The position numbers and the translations under genes are program-made. From the NCBI RefSeq assembly GCF_036227205.1, contig NZ_CP109442.1, positions 6,758,001 through 6,822,000 on the forward strand: a stretch of 64,000 nt of DNA, given 5' to 3'. Origin of the DNA: Amycolatopsis sp. NBC_01480 (GTDB lineage Bacteria; Actinomycetota; Actinomycetes; Mycobacteriales; Pseudonocardiaceae). The notes under the pieces were generated by a model that saw only the letters and a program-made list of their open reading frames with translations, searched no databases and had not been told where the DNA came from. Below are positions 8,336 to 17,047 of this stretch, one piece after another; the stretch's first letter is position 1; every line of letters starts with the position of its first letter.

Positions 8336-8884
8336 CTAGACTTCCCGTCGCAGGGCCAGGACCCGTTGCACGAACTCGCTTTTCCCTTGGGTATAAGCCT
8401 CCCGATCGCTCTCGGTGCGGGTCAATTCGCGTTTCAGGGTCGCGTATTGCGCGGCCAGGGCCGGGTCGGCGCGGAGGGCGTCACGGAAGGTCAGCTGGGC
8501 GGTCCAGCGGGGGTGACCAGCCGGGATGACATGAAGGTGGGCCCGCCGGTGCCGGCCCGTTTCGTCTGGCTGGACGAAAAACCGCCGCCACGGGGCACCG
8601 ACATCCAGTTCCGGTGGGACATAACACCAGCCCTCACGTTCCAGGTGGGCGCGAGCGGCAGCCACCACCTCGTCGACATCGTGGACCGAGGCCATCACGT
8701 CGATCACCGGTTTGGCGGGCAGGCCTGGTACTGACGTCGAGCCGATGTGAGCGACGCCGTCGGCCAGCCACGGGGCGAGCAGGTCCGCGATCCGGGCGCG
8801 CACGGTTTCGCCCCGCGCCGACCACGTGGGGTCGGGCGGGTGGATCTCGGGCTTTTCGTAGGCCCAGGCCGGAGCTTCCGTCAC
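8336..8884 (-). CDS. GrpB/UPF0157-family protein (nucleotidyltransferase-like fold)
   Basis: 182 residues from GTG 8884, matching the usual family length of ~170-185; the frame also stays open to a GTG at 8929, which would add 15 residues without family support. Signature HIGSTSVPGLPAKPVIDVM is the GrpB nucleotidyltransferase-like motif, followed by RRAHLHVIPAGHPRW and a C-terminal helix YTQGKSEFVQRVL. The family is related to nucleotidyltransferases and often linked to dephospho-CoA kinase or glutamate-type metabolism, but its reaction is not established. It is flanked on both sides by palindromic repeats. Confidence 0.87.
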   Translation of the reverse strand: MTEAPAWAYEKPEIHPPDPTWSARGETVRARIADLLAPWLADGVAHIGSTSVPGLPAKPVIDVMASVHDVDEVVAAARAHLEREGWCYVPPELDVGAPWRRFFVQPDETGRHRRAHLHVIPAGHPRWTAQLTFRDALRADPALAAQYATLKRELTRTESDREAYTQGKSEFVQRVLALRREV

Positions 8885-8932
8885 GCCGCGCACGTTACCG
8901 GCGACCACCGACAGGAACGTCGCCGTCACCGA

Positions 8933-8981
8933 ACTCGTGAGTGGCTACGCCGGTTAGAACCGTCATAAACACTCACGAGTC
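8933..8981. repeat. Palindromic repeat PR2 (degenerate left arm)
   Basis: Outer 11 bases ACTCGTGAGTG pair with CACTCACGAGT, and the core CCGGTTAGAACC is conserved. The middle of the left arm (GCTACG) no longer pairs with the right arm (TCATAAA). It lies between the 3' end of the alpha/beta hydrolase gene and the 5' end of the GrpB-like gene, both on the minus strand. Confidence 0.8.
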
Positions 8982-8987
8982 AGGAAC

Positions 8988-9839
8988 TCAGTGCTGCTTA
9001 AGATGATCCAGCATCAACGGCAAGATCGCCTCACTCGCCTCCTGTGGCAGCCAGTGACTGGCACCCTCGATCACCACGAACCGGTACTCCCCGTCCACGA
9101 AACTCGCCGTGAGATCAGCGGCCACCCGGCCGAAGCGCGGGTCCTCGGCGCCCCACAGGTACAGCGTCGGGACGGCGATGCGGCCGCCCGGGAGGTCGAA
9201 CTCGCCGTCCGGGCCGCGGTACCAGTTCAGGGTCGCGGTGAGGGCGCCCGGTTCGGTCAGCCGCGCCAGGTTGCGTTCGACCTGGGCGGTGGGCAGGCGT
9301 TCGCCGTACAGGGTGCGGAGCTGGGCGCAGTCGTCGGTGAGCAGGTAGGACTCGGCGCGGCCGTCGGGGCGGCGGAAGAACTTGAGGTACGACAGCGTGC
9401 GCTGCTGCTGCTCGTCCACCTCCGCGGCCTGCCGCAGGGCGGCCGGGTGCGGGGAGGTCAGGGCGGTGAACGACCGCAACCGGTCCGGGTGCGCGCTGGC
9501 CAGCGCCCAGCCGACCATCGCGCCCCAGTCGTGCCCGACCAGGTGGAACCGGTCGGTGCCGAGCGCGGCGGCGAACGCGATGACGTCCGTGACCAGGTGG
9601 CGGACCGAGTACTGGTCGACGTCCTGCGGCCGGGCGGCCGAGGCGTAGCCACGCTGGTCGACGGCCACCGCGCGGTAGCCCGCTTCGCCCAGCGCGGTCA
9701 GCTCCGCGGTCCACGAATCGGCGAATTCCGCCCAGCCGTGCAGCAACAGCACCAGATCCCCGGCCTCCGGACCGGCCGCGAGCGCGCTGTGCCGATGCGT
9801 GCCGACGGTGATCGTCAGCCGCTCGAGATCCGTGACCAT
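8988..9839 (-). CDS. Alpha/beta-fold hydrolase, epoxide-hydrolase/haloalkane-dehalogenase-like
   Basis: 283 residues. The oxyanion strand is LLLHGWAEF, the nucleophile elbow is GHDWG (Asp nucleophile, as in epoxide hydrolases and dehalogenases rather than Ser esterases), the acid residue is in [10 protein letters not shown] and the catalytic His is in [10 protein letters not shown]. No signal peptide; cytoplasmic. The two tyrosines that activate epoxides in true epoxide hydrolases would sit in the cap region (~140-210); YLKFF and LNWYRG are candidates, so an epoxide substrate is likely but not certain. It stands alone, after the terminator-like hairpin that ends the acyl-CoA dehydrogenase operon. 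Confidence 0.87.
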   Translation of the reverse strand: MVTDLERLTITVGTHRHSALAAGPEAGDLVLLLHGWAEFADSWTAELTALGEAGYRAVAVDQRGYASAARPQDVDQYSVRHLVTDVIAFAAALGTDRFHLVGHDWGAMVGWALASAHPDRLRSFTALTSPHPAALRQAAEVDEQQQRTLSYLKFFRRPDGRAESYLLTDDCAQLRTLYGERLPTAQVERNLARLTEPGALTATLNWYRGPDGEFDLPGGRIAVPTLYLWGAEDPRFGRVAADLTASFVDGEYRFVVIEGASHWLPQEASEAILPLMLDHLKQH

Positions 9840-9955
9840 GATCGCCAGGCTACGAACCCCGGGCCGGTGGCGCTACCGGAAAAAGTGCAGTCTTGCCGCC
9901 TGTTCGGACGTGTCCGGCCCACCACTGTCCACAATAGCCACAATCGCCCCGCGCC

Positions 9956-9996
9956 GGATGACGCTTTCCTCGCACCGCGCAAGGAAAGCGTCATCC
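9956..9996. terminator. Terminator-like hairpin at the end of the acyl-CoA dehydrogenase operon
   Basis: Perfect 15-bp stem GGATGACGCTTTCCT / AGGAAAGCGTCATCC with an 11-nt loop, 9 bp after the stop of the last acyl-CoA dehydrogenase gene. There is no U-tract, as is common for actinobacterial hairpin terminators. Confidence 0.6.
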
Positions 9997-10005
9997 GTCA
10001 CGGGC

Positions 10006-11136
10006 TCAGGCGGGCAGGTCGACCAGGTCGGCCAGCCGCGCGCGGTGCCGGCCGGGAGTGCCGAAGGCCAGCTCGTCGCTCTTGGCGCGCTTGAGGTAGA
10101 GGTGGGCCGGGTGCTCCCAGGTCATGCCGATCCCGCCGTGCAGCTGGATCGCCTCCTCCACCGCGTGCACCGCGATCGGCGCCGCGCGGGCCTGCGCCAC
10201 GGCGACCGCGATCGGCACGTCGAAGCCGCCCGCGAGCGCGTCGGCGGCGTACCGGGCGGTCGCGCGCGCGTTGACCAGGTCGGTGTACAGGTTCGCCAGC
10301 CGGTGCTTGAGCGACTGGAACCCGCCGACCGGGCGGCCGAACTGGTACCGGCCTTTCAGGTACGTCACCGTGGTGGTCAGCGCCCAGTCGGTGAGCCCGG
10401 TCTGCTCCGAGGCCAGCAGCCCCGCGGCCGTGGTCAGCGCGTTGTCCAGCGCCGCGACCGCCTGGCCGCCGGAGGTGAACCGGCGCGCCGGCGCGTTTTC
10501 CAGCACGACGTCGGCCACGCGGCGGGTCAGGTCCAGCGACACCAGCTCGGTCACCGTGGCCGAAGCCGCTTCCACCGCGTACAGCCCCGGCCCGTCCGGT
10601 CCGGTCGCGGGCACCACGAGCAGCTCGGCCACGGACGCGTCGACGACCGTGCCCACGCGGCCGCTGAGCGTGCCGTCCGCGTTGACCGTGACCGTCGCGG
10701 GGAACTCCGCCCCCGGCGCGGTCGTCAGCGGAACGGCCAGCGCCCCGGTCAGCTCGCCGCCGGCCAGCCGGGGGAGCAGCTCGCCGATCACCGGGTCGGC
10801 CGAGTCGGCGCCGAGCAGCGCCGTCGTCGCGAGCACCGCGCTGCCGAGGAACGGCACCGGAGCGACGCTGCGGCCCAGTTCCTCCAGCACGACGGCGGCC
10901 TCGCGCGCCGTGGCGCCGTGACCGCCCAGCTCCTCGGGCACCATCAACCCGGCGGCGCCGAGGTCGGCGGCGAGGGTCTTCCACAGCTTCAGGTCGTACG
11001 GCTCGGCCGTCTCCACCCGCGCCAGCAGCGCCGCCGGGGCGGCCCGGTCGGTGAGCAGATCGCGCACGGACGAGCGCAGGTCTTCCTCGACCTCCGAGTA
11101 CAGCAGGTCCGGCGTCGGCAACTCAGTCGAAGTCAT
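10006..11136 (-). CDS. Acyl-CoA dehydrogenase, short subunit type
   Basis: 376-residue flavoprotein of the acyl-CoA dehydrogenase family. N-terminal helical domain (1-110), a degenerate middle beta-domain (115-215), and a C-terminal four-helix domain with YQFGRPVGGFQSLKHRLANL and IQLHGGIGMTWEHPAHLYLKRA. The middle domain lacks the strong FAD signature seen in its upstream partner, as is typical of the second subunit in heteromeric actinobacterial ACADs (FadE pairs) used for CoA-linked steroid or branched substrates. Its ATG overlaps the upstream ACAD stop by 4 bp (ATGA), supporting a heteromer with that product. Oxidation of the acyl-CoA would pass electrons to ETF. Confidence 0.9.
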   Translation of the reverse strand: MTSTELPTPDLLYSEVEEDLRSSVRDLLTDRAAPAALLARVETAEPYDLKLWKTLAADLGAAGLMVPEELGGHGATAREAAVVLEELGRSVAPVPFLGSAVLATTALLGADSADPVIGELLPRLAGGELTGALAVPLTTAPGAEFPATVTVNADGTLSGRVGTVVDASVAELLVVPATGPDGPGLYAVEAASATVTELVSLDLTRRVADVVLENAPARRFTSGGQAVAALDNALTTAAGLLASEQTGLTDWALTTTVTYLKGRYQFGRPVGGFQSLKHRLANLYTDLVNARATARYAADALAGGFDVPIAVAVAQARAAPIAVHAVEEAIQLHGGIGMTWEHPAHLYLKRAKSDELAFGTPGRHRARLADLVDLPA

Positions 11137-12311
11137 CGGGGCAGGTCCTTCCAGGCGACGTCCTTGTCGACCCGCGGCTCGGACGGCAGCCCCAGCACAC
11201 GCTCGGCGATGATGTTGCGCAGCACCTCCGAGGTGCCGCCCTCGATGGAGTTGCCCTTCGCGCGCAGGTAGCGGTAACCGGGCTCACGGCTGGTGAAGTC
11301 GACGACCTCCGAACGGCGGAAGGTCCAGTCGTCGTAGCCCAGGCCCTCCTCGCCGAGCAGCTCGATCTCCAGCCCGGTTAGTTGCTGGTTCAACTCGGAG
11401 AACGCCACCTTCATCGCCGAGCCCTCGGGCCCGGGCGCGCCGGCCGTCAGCTGCTGGCGCAGCCGCGATCCCGCCAGCCGCAACGCTTCGGACTCCACCC
11501 AGTGCTGCACGAGCCGGTCACGCAGCTCCGGCGTGCGCAGCTCGGGCCGCTCCCGCCAGGTCTTGGCGACCAGGCCGATCAGGCCGCCCTCGCGGGGCAC
11601 GGCGCTGCCGCCGATGGCCACGCGCTCGTTCATCAGCGTGGTCTGCGCGACCTTCCAGCCCTCGCCGACGGCGCCGATGCGCAGGCTGTCCGGGATCCGG
11701 ACCTCGGTCAGGAACACCTCGTTGAACTCGGCCTCGCCGGTGATCTGGCGCAGCGGCCGCACCTCGACCCCGGGCGCGGTCATGTCGCACAGGAAGTACG
11801 TCATGCCCTGGTGCTTCGGCACGTCCGGGTCGGTGCGGGTGACCAGGATGGCCCACTGCGCGTGGTGCGCGCCCGAGGTCCACACCTTCTGCCCGGTGAC
11901 GATCCAGTCGTCGCCGTCGCGCACCGCGCGGGTGGCCAGCGCGGCGAGGTCGGAGCCCGCGCCCGGCTCGCTGAACAGCTGGCACCACACCTCCTCGCCG
12001 GTCCACAGTGGACGGAGGTAGCGCTGCTTCTGCTCCGGCGTGCCGAACGCGAGGATGGTCGGCGCGGCCATGCCGAGGCCGATCACGTTCCGGCGCGGGT
12101 CGTTGTCCGGCGCCCCGGCCGCGGCGAACGCGGCGTCGACCCCGGGCTGCAGCGCGCGCGGGGCGCCCTGCCCGCCGAGGCCTTCGGGGAAGTGCACCCA
12201 GGCCAGCCCCGCGTCGAAGCGGGCGCGCAGGAATTCCATCCGGTCGGTGGTGTCGTGCGCGGCGAGGAACCGTTCGACCTGCCCGCGCAGGTCCTCGGCG
12301 GTGACGGTCAT
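11133..12311 (-). CDS. Acyl-CoA dehydrogenase, FAD-binding subunit type
   Basis: 392 residues from ATG 12311; the frame runs on to 13034 but that part is antisense-like and overlaps the next gene. Clear ACAD signature: [21 protein letters not shown], then [24 protein letters not shown], and the C-terminal region with [20 protein letters not shown]. It overlaps both neighbours by 4 bp. The FAD motifs missing in the downstream gene are present here, so the two likely form one alpha2beta2 enzyme. The substrate is unknown; the context (hydratase, SDR, phosphotransferase) suggests a beta-oxidation-like route. Confidence 0.92.
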   Translation of the reverse strand: MTVTAEDLRGQVERFLAAHDTTDRMEFLRARFDAGLAWVHFPEGLGGQGAPRALQPGVDAAFAAAGAPDNDPRRNVIGLGMAAPTILAFGTPEQKQRYLRPLWTGEEVWCQLFSEPGAGSDLAALATRAVRDGDDWIVTGQKVWTSGAHHAQWAILVTRTDPDVPKHQGMTYFLCDMTAPGVEVRPLRQITGEAEFNEVFLTEVRIPDSLRIGAVGEGWKVAQTTLMNERVAIGGSAVPREGGLIGLVAKTWRERPELRTPELRDRLVQHWVESEALRLAGSRLRQQLTAGAPGPEGSAMKVAFSELNQQLTGLEIELLGEEGLGYDDWTFRRSEVVDFTSREPGYRYLRAKGNSIEGGTSEVLRNIIAERVLGLPSEPRVDKDVAWKDLPR

Positions 12312-13531
12312 CGAGCGGTCTCCGTGCGGTACTTCTTCAGCTCGCGACGGGCCAGCGAGCGCTTGTGCACCTCGTCCGGGCCGTCGGCCAGCCGCAGCGT
12401 GCGCACGCCAGCCCACAGCTCGGCCAGCGGGAAGTCCTGGCTGACGCCGCCGGCGCCGTGCGCCTGGATCGCCTTGTCCAAGATCCACTCGACCTGGATC
12501 GGGGTGGAGATCTTGATCGACTGGATCTCGGTGTGCGCGCCCTGGTTGCCGGCGGTGTCCATCAGCCACGCGGTTTTGAGCACCAGCAGCCGCTGCTGCT
12601 CGATGCGCACGCGGGACTCGGCGATCCAGTCCTGCACCACGCCCTGGTCCGCGATGGGCTTGCCGAACGCCTGCCGCGAAAGCGTGCGACGGCACATCAG
12701 CTCCAGCGCGCGCTCGGCCATGCCGATGGCGCGCATGCAGTGGTGGATACGGCCCGGGCCGAGGCGGGCCTGCGCGACCGCGAACCCGGCGCCCTCGCTG
12801 GCGATCAGGTTCTCCGCCGGCACGCGCACGTCGTCGAACAGCACCTCGGCGTGGCCGCCGTGGTCGCCGTCGGTGTAGCCGAACACGCGCATGCCGCGCT
12901 TGATCGTCAGGCCGGGCGTGCCGCGCGGGACCAGGATCATGCTCTGCTGCTGGTGCGGGGCGGCCTCGGGGTCGGTCTTGCCCATCACGATGAAGATCTT
13001 GCAGTTCGGGTTCATCGCGCCGGAGATGTACCACTTGCGGCCGTTGATCACGTACTCGTCGCCGTCACGCCGGATGCTGGTGGCGATGTTGCGCGCGTCG
13101 GAGGAGGCCACCTCGGGCTCGGTCATCGCGAACGCGGAGCGGATCTCACCGTCCAGCAACGGCTGCAGCCACTGCTTCTTCTGCTGCTCGGTGCCGAACA
13201 TGTGCAGCACTTCCATGTTGCCGGTGTCCGGCGCGGCGCAGTTCACCGCGGTCGGCGCCAGCCGCGGGCTGCGGCCGGTGATCTCGGCCAGCGGCGCGTA
13301 CTGCAGGTTGGTCAGCCCCGCCCCCTGCTCGCCGGGCAGGAAGAAGTTCCACAGCCCGCGCTTGCGGGCCTCGGCCTTGAGCTCCTCGACGATCGGCGCG
13401 GTGGCCCACGGGTCGTCGCTCGCGGCGAGCTGCTCTTCGAACACGGCTTCGGCGGGGTAGATGTGCGAGTCCATGAACTCGAGGAGCTTCCCCCGAAGCT
13501 CCTCGGTGACGGCGTCGTACGCGAACTCCAT
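12308..13531 (-). CDS. Acyl-CoA dehydrogenase (ACAD10/11-like)
   Basis: 407 residues. Motifs: [18 protein letters not shown] (acyl-CoA contact), [14 protein letters not shown] (FAD/substrate), [20 protein letters not shown], and near the C-terminus [20 protein letters not shown]. This pattern matches the ACAD10/ACAD11-like group, whose vertebrate members are fused to an aminoglycoside-phosphotransferase-like kinase domain. Here the kinase-like domain is the separate gene immediately upstream (1-bp overlap). In the ACAD10/11 system 4-hydroxy acids are phosphorylated and converted to 2-enoyl-CoAs, so this pair may let the cell use 4-hydroxyacyl-CoAs. That role is inferred from family and neighbourhood. 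Confidence 0.91.
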   Translation of the reverse strand: MEFAYDAVTEELRGKLLEFMDSHIYPAEAVFEEQLAASDDPWATAPIVEELKAEARKRGLWNFFLPGEQGAGLTNLQYAPLAEITGRSPRLAPTAVNCAAPDTGNMEVLHMFGTEQQKKQWLQPLLDGEIRSAFAMTEPEVASSDARNIATSIRRDGDEYVINGRKWYISGAMNPNCKIFIVMGKTDPEAAPHQQQSMILVPRGTPGLTIKRGMRVFGYTDGDHGGHAEVLFDDVRVPAENLIASEGAGFAVAQARLGPGRIHHCMRAIGMAERALELMCRRTLSRQAFGKPIADQGVVQDWIAESRVRIEQQRLLVLKTAWLMDTAGNQGAHTEIQSIKISTPIQVEWILDKAIQAHGAGGVSQDFPLAELWAGVRTLRLADGPDEVHKRSLARRELKKYRTETAR

Positions 13532-14556
13532 TACTTCTCCTCTTTGAGCGACTCGTTGCCGTGCGCGATGAGGGGGACGACGCCGGACCCGACGTTCTCG
13601 AAGCCCGCCCCGACGGTCTGGCCCTTGCTGTAGCGGAAGTAGATGCCTTCCAAGATCACTGCCAGCTTGAAGAACGCGAAGCTGACGTACCAGTTGAGCG
13701 CGGAGACGTCCCGCCCCGAACGCTCGGCGTAGCGGGCCACGACCTCGTCGGTGCTCGGGTAGCCGGGCGCGGAGCTGGCGTTGGACACCATCTGCAGCGA
13801 CACCTTGTCGCGCTCGGCGTACGCGACCAGCAGAGCGACGTCGGTGAGCGGGTCGCCGAGGGTGGACATCTCCCAGTCCAGCACCGCGGTGATCCGGTCG
13901 TCGCCGTCCACCAGCACGTTGTCCAGCCGGTAGTCGCCGTGCACGATCGACGGCGGGCCGGAGACGGGCAGCTTCGCCGCCAGCCGGTCGTGCAGCGTGT
14001 CGACGCCGGGCAGGTCGCGGCTGCGCGAGCCGTCGAGCTGCTTCTTCCAGCGCCGCAGCTGCCGCTCCAGGAACCCTTCCGGGCGCCCGAAATCGCCGAG
14101 CCCGGCCGCGGCCGGATCGACCGCGTGCAGGTCGACCAGGGTGTCCACCAGCGCGTCCGCGATCGAGCGGGTGCGCGCCGGGCCGAGCTCGGCCAGCTGC
14201 TTGTCACTGCGGTACGGCGTGCCCGGCACGAACTCCATCACGTAGAACTGCGCGCCGAGCACGTCGGCGTCCTGGCACAGCACGACGGTGCCCGGCACCG
14301 GCACCGCGGTGCCGTGCAGGCCCGAGATCACGCGGAACTCGCGGGCCATGTCGTGCGCGGTCGGCAGCACGTGGCCCAGCGGCGGGCGGCGCACCACCCA
14401 CCGCCCGGCCCCGTCGGTGACGATGTAGGTGAGGTTCGACCGGCCGCCCTGCACCACCTCGGCGCTCAGCTCGCCGGTGACCAGGCCGGGCCGCTGCTCG
14501 TCCAGGTACGCGCGCAGCCGGCCGAGGTCGAGGCCGGGCGGGTCGGTCGGGGTCAT
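13531..14556 (-). CDS. Phosphotransferase (APH/ACAD10-11 kinase-like)
   Basis: 341 residues of the aminoglycoside-phosphotransferase/choline-kinase fold. Visible: N-lobe strand VVRRPP with the ATP-binding lysine replaced by Arg, Brenner motif [14 protein letters not shown] (catalytic Asp), and metal-binding [11 protein letters not shown]. It is first in an operon of four (kinase then three acyl-CoA dehydrogenases, all overlapping by 1-4 bp). Vertebrate ACAD10/11 carry the same kinase fused to an ACAD, and the hydroxyl of a 4-hydroxyacyl-CoA is the proposed phosphate acceptor. Antibiotic resistance is a less likely role given this context. A 16-bp palindrome 28 bp upstream probably controls the operon. 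Confidence 0.88.
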   Translation of the reverse strand: MTPTDPPGLDLGRLRAYLDEQRPGLVTGELSAEVVQGGRSNLTYIVTDGAGRWVVRRPPLGHVLPTAHDMAREFRVISGLHGTAVPVPGTVVLCQDADVLGAQFYVMEFVPGTPYRSDKQLAELGPARTRSIADALVDTLVDLHAVDPAAAGLGDFGRPEGFLERQLRRWKKQLDGSRSRDLPGVDTLHDRLAAKLPVSGPPSIVHGDYRLDNVLVDGDDRITAVLDWEMSTLGDPLTDVALLVAYAERDKVSLQMVSNASSAPGYPSTDEVVARYAERSGRDVSALNWYVSFAFFKLAVILEGIYFRYSKGQTVGAGFENVGSGVVPLIAHGNESLKEEK

Positions 14557-14583
14557 CAGGGCTCCTCGGGTTTCGGGTCACGG

Positions 14584-14599
14584 TACCGACTAGTCGGTA
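14584..14599. promoter_or_regulatory. TetR-type operator palindrome ahead of the kinase/ACAD operon
   Basis: TACCGACTAGTCGGTA is a perfect 16-bp palindrome in the 84-bp gap between the MaoC gene and the phosphotransferase gene. The ACCGAC...GTCGGT half-sites are typical of TetR-family operators for acyl-CoA genes in actinobacteria. Its position, 28-43 bp before the kinase ATG, suits repression. The cognate regulator is not identified. Confidence 0.7.
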
Positions 14600-14640
14600 T
14601 GTCGTACAGCGGCCGGGACCGGCCCCGGCCGCGGCCCGGC

Positions 14641-15093
14641 TCAGGCGATCAGCCGGGCGACCATCTCGGCGACGCAGGCGGGCTTGGCCTCGCCCTCGAT
14701 CTCGACGGTCCAGCGCACCACCGCCTGCTTGCCGCCGGGCACGTCGGTGACCTCGGCCAGGTCCGCGCTGCCGCGCACCCGCGAGTCGACCTTCACCGGC
14801 TGCGGGAAGCGCACCTTGTTGAGGCCGTAGTTGATGCCCATCTTCAGCCCGTCGACCCGGTAGATCTCCGGGCCGAACATCGGGATGAGCGACAGCGTGA
14901 GGAACCCGTGCGCGATGGTGGCGCCGAACGGGCCCTGCGCCGCCTTCTCGGCGTCGAGGTGGATCCACTGGTGGTCGCCGGTGGCGTCGGCGAACAGCTG
15001 CACCCGGTCCTGGCCGATCGTGTGCCAGTCGCTCTCGCCGAGGTGCTCGCCGACCGCGCCGGCGAATTCGGAGATGTCGGAGAACACGCGCAT
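14641..15093 (-). CDS. MaoC-family (R)-hydratase
   Basis: 150 residues from ATG 15093 (the longer open frame to 15462 is antisense to the SDR). Single hot-dog fold of the (R)-specific enoyl-CoA hydratase type. Catalytic dyad motif DATGDHQWIHLDAEKA (Asp and His) and the downstream GATIAHGFLTLSLIP oxyanion/substrate loop are intact. It would add water to a 2-enoyl-CoA. It follows the SDR gene by 5 bp on the same strand, so the two make a hydratase/3-hydroxyacyl dehydrogenase pair feeding from the acyl-CoA dehydrogenases downstream. Confidence 0.9.
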   Translation of the reverse strand: MRVFSDISEFAGAVGEHLGESDWHTIGQDRVQLFADATGDHQWIHLDAEKAAQGPFGATIAHGFLTLSLIPMFGPEIYRVDGLKMGINYGLNKVRFPQPVKVDSRVRGSADLAEVTDVPGGKQAVVRWTVEIEGEAKPACVAEMVARLIA

Positions 15094-15098
15094 GGCCC

Positions 15099-15860
15099 TC
15101 AGTCCTTCGGTCCGCCGGCGACGTAGATGACCTGGCCGGAGATGAAGCCGGCGCCGTCGCTCACCAGGAACGAGGCCAGGTTCGCGATGTCCTCGGGGGT
15201 GCCGACGCGCTGCACCGGGATCTGCGCGGCGGCCGCGGCCTTGAACTCCTCGAAGCCCATGCCGATCCGCTCGGCGGTCGCGGCGGTCATGTCCGTGGCG
15301 ATGAAGCCCGGCGCGATCGCGTTCGCGGTGACGCCGAACTTGCCCAGCTCGATGGCGAGGGTCTTGGTGAAGCCCTGCATGCCCGCCTTGGCCGCGGAGT
15401 AGTTGACCTGCCCGCGGTTGCCCAGCGCGGAGGTGCTGGACAGGTTGACGATCCGGCCCCACTTCTCCTGCGTCTGGTACTTCTGCACCGCGCGGGCTAT
15501 CAGGAACGAGCCCTTGAGGTGCACGCCCAGCACGGAGTCCCAGTCCTGCTCGGTCATCTTGAACAGCAGGTTGTCGCGGGTGATGCCGGCGTTGTTGATC
15601 AGCACCGTCGGCGCGCCGAGCTCCTCGGCGACGCGGGTGACGGCGGCGTCCACCTGCTCGGCGTCACTGACGTCGAGCGGCACGCCGACGGCCTTCCCGC
15701 CGTCGGCGACGATCGCTTCCGCGCCTTGTTTCACCCCGGCCTCGTCCAGGTCCAGCAGGCCGACGGCGAACCCGTCGGCGGCGAGCCGGCGCGCGACCGC
15801 GGCGCCGATGCCACGGCCGGCCCCGGTCACGATGGCCACGCGGGAGGGGGAATCGGTCAC
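15099..15860 (-). CDS. fabG: SDR-family 3-oxoacyl reductase / 3-hydroxyacyl dehydrogenase (FabG-like)
   Basis: 253 residues from GTG 15860, chosen because AGGAGG lies six bases before it; the frame stays open to 15986 but with an Arg-rich non-conserved extension. Rossmann NAD(P) motif TGAGRGIG at 12-19, NNAG, catalytic Ser in NLSSTSALG and YSAAK (Tyr/Lys). The C-terminal SDGAGFISGQVIYVAGG is typical FabG. As it leads an operon with a MaoC hydratase and sits beside acyl-CoA dehydrogenases, it may act on CoA esters (oxidative direction) rather than ACP in fatty acid synthesis. The symbol denotes the family, not proof of the essential fabG. Confidence 0.9.
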   Translation of the reverse strand: MTDSPSRVAIVTGAGRGIGAAVARRLAADGFAVGLLDLDEAGVKQGAEAIVADGGKAVGVPLDVSDAEQVDAAVTRVAEELGAPTVLINNAGITRDNLLFKMTEQDWDSVLGVHLKGSFLIARAVQKYQTQEKWGRIVNLSSTSALGNRGQVNYSAAKAGMQGFTKTLAIELGKFGVTANAIAPGFIATDMTAATAERIGMGFEEFKAAAAAQIPVQRVGTPEDIANLASFLVSDGAGFISGQVIYVAGGPKD

Positions 15861-16017
15861 GGGGACCTCCTCGTCGTTGAGAAAGAGCGGTTTCCGCTGC
15901 TGCCGGGACCGTGCTGACGTTCGCCGGGAGGACAACCCGGTGCCCCGCCCCGCAAGCCGCGGTGGTGGTGCCCGGATCGTAGCCAACCGGCGCCGCCGTC
16001 GCCCGGGGCAGCGGCGG

Positions 16018-16031
16018 TAAGCGTACGCTTA
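16018..16031. promoter_or_regulatory. 14-bp palindrome in the fabG / MOSC intergenic region
   Basis: TAAGCGTACGCTTA is a perfect palindrome of TetR-operator style in the 305-bp gap 15861-16165 between divergent fabG-like (minus) and MOSC (plus) genes. It is 158 bp upstream of the fabG start and 135 bp upstream of the MOSC start. A TTGACA hexamer at 16108-16113 may be a -35 element for the MOSC gene, but I see no good -10. Nothing else in the gap is recognisable. Confidence 0.5.
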
Positions 16032-16165
16032 TCATGCGAATTACGCGAGGGTCTGAATGAGGGGCCCGCTGCTCCATTCCGGCCACTGGCTAACTGGTCG
16101 ACAACACTTGACAGGTTAGGTCGACAGGTTCACCCTTGACCCCGGGGAGAGCCGGGAGAAGACCG

Positions 16166-16975
16166 ATGCAGATCGCGAAGATGTGGCGCTATCCGGTGAA
16201 ATCGATGCTCGGCGAGGAAATCGGGGAGGCCGGCTTCGCGGCGAGCGGTCTTGACGGCGACCGGCGGTTCGCGCTGATCGACGAGGTGACCGGGCTGGTC
16301 GCGACAGCCAAACATCCGCGGCTCTGGCGGGACCTGCTCAAGTTTTCGGCGACGGTGGACGGCGGCAGCGCCCGGATCACCTCCCCGTCGGGCTGGACCG
16401 TCGACGCCGAGGACCCGGCGGCGGACGGGCTGCTTTCGACCGCGTTGGGGCGGGCGGTCCGGATGTCCGCCGAGCGGCCCGAGGCTGCCACTGTGGAGCG
16501 GCCCGAGCCGGAAGACGTGCTCGCACAAGGGGTTGAAGCCGAAGTGGCGGCCGCGACCCTGGAGATCGGGCAGGGCTCGCCGGGGGAGACGTTCGTCGAT
16601 TACGCGCCGGTGCACCTGATCACCACGGCCACGGTGGGCGCGGTCGGCACGGAATATGTCCGCTACCGCCCGAATCTCCTGATCGAAACCCCGCCCGGTA
16701 CCCCGCCGTACGTCGAAAACGACTGGGTCGGCGAGGGAATCCGGCTCGGCGGCGAGGTGGTCCTGCGGATCGTCCTGCCGACGCCCCGATGCGCGGTCCC
16801 GACGCTGGAGCACGGCGGGCTGCCCCGCGCCCCGCACGCCGTGCGCGCGCTGCTGGCCGGCAACCGGATCGACGTGCCCGGGTTCGGCGTCCAGCCTTGT
16901 GCTGGTTGTTACGCGGAAGTCGTCCGTGGCGGCCTTGTCCGGGCCGGCGACGCCGTGGTTGTTACGAATCCCTGA
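16166..16975 (+). CDS. MOSC-domain protein with N-terminal beta-barrel
   Basis: 269 residues from ATG 16166 (preceded by GGGAGAAG). N-terminal MOSC beta-barrel domain begins IAKMWRYPVKSMLGE; the C-terminal MOSC domain includes DYAPVHLITTAT, YRPNLLIET and the conserved Cys region FGVQPCAGCYAEVV. MOSC proteins are the sulfur-carrier domains of molybdenum-cofactor sulfurases and mARC/YcbX-type reductases; stand-alone forms may bind Mo cofactor and reduce N-hydroxylated compounds. No iron-sulfur ferredoxin domain is attached. The partner is unknown. Confidence 0.85.
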   Translation: MQIAKMWRYPVKSMLGEEIGEAGFAASGLDGDRRFALIDEVTGLVATAKHPRLWRDLLKFSATVDGGSARITSPSGWTVDAEDPAADGLLSTALGRAVRMSAERPEAATVERPEPEDVLAQGVEAEVAAATLEIGQGSPGETFVDYAPVHLITTATVGAVGTEYVRYRPNLLIETPPGTPPYVENDWVGEGIRLGGEVVLRIVLPTPRCAVPTLEHGGLPRAPHAVRALLAGNRIDVPGFGVQPCAGCYAEVVRGGLVRAGDAVVVTNP

Positions 16976-17047
16976 CCACCACGCGGCGACCCGCCGCGGG
17001 ACTCCTCCGGCCGCTTAAGCTCCGGTGGTCGTTCCGAGGAGGTCACC

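Noticed and set aside
9926..9934. TGTCCACAA as a DnaA box / origin
   Set aside because: A single box, no AT-rich unwinding region and no dnaA/dnaN nearby.
13531..14556. Aminoglycoside resistance phosphotransferase
   Set aside because: It is coupled to an ACAD10/11-like acyl-CoA dehydrogenase; the kinase domain of that pair explains it better.
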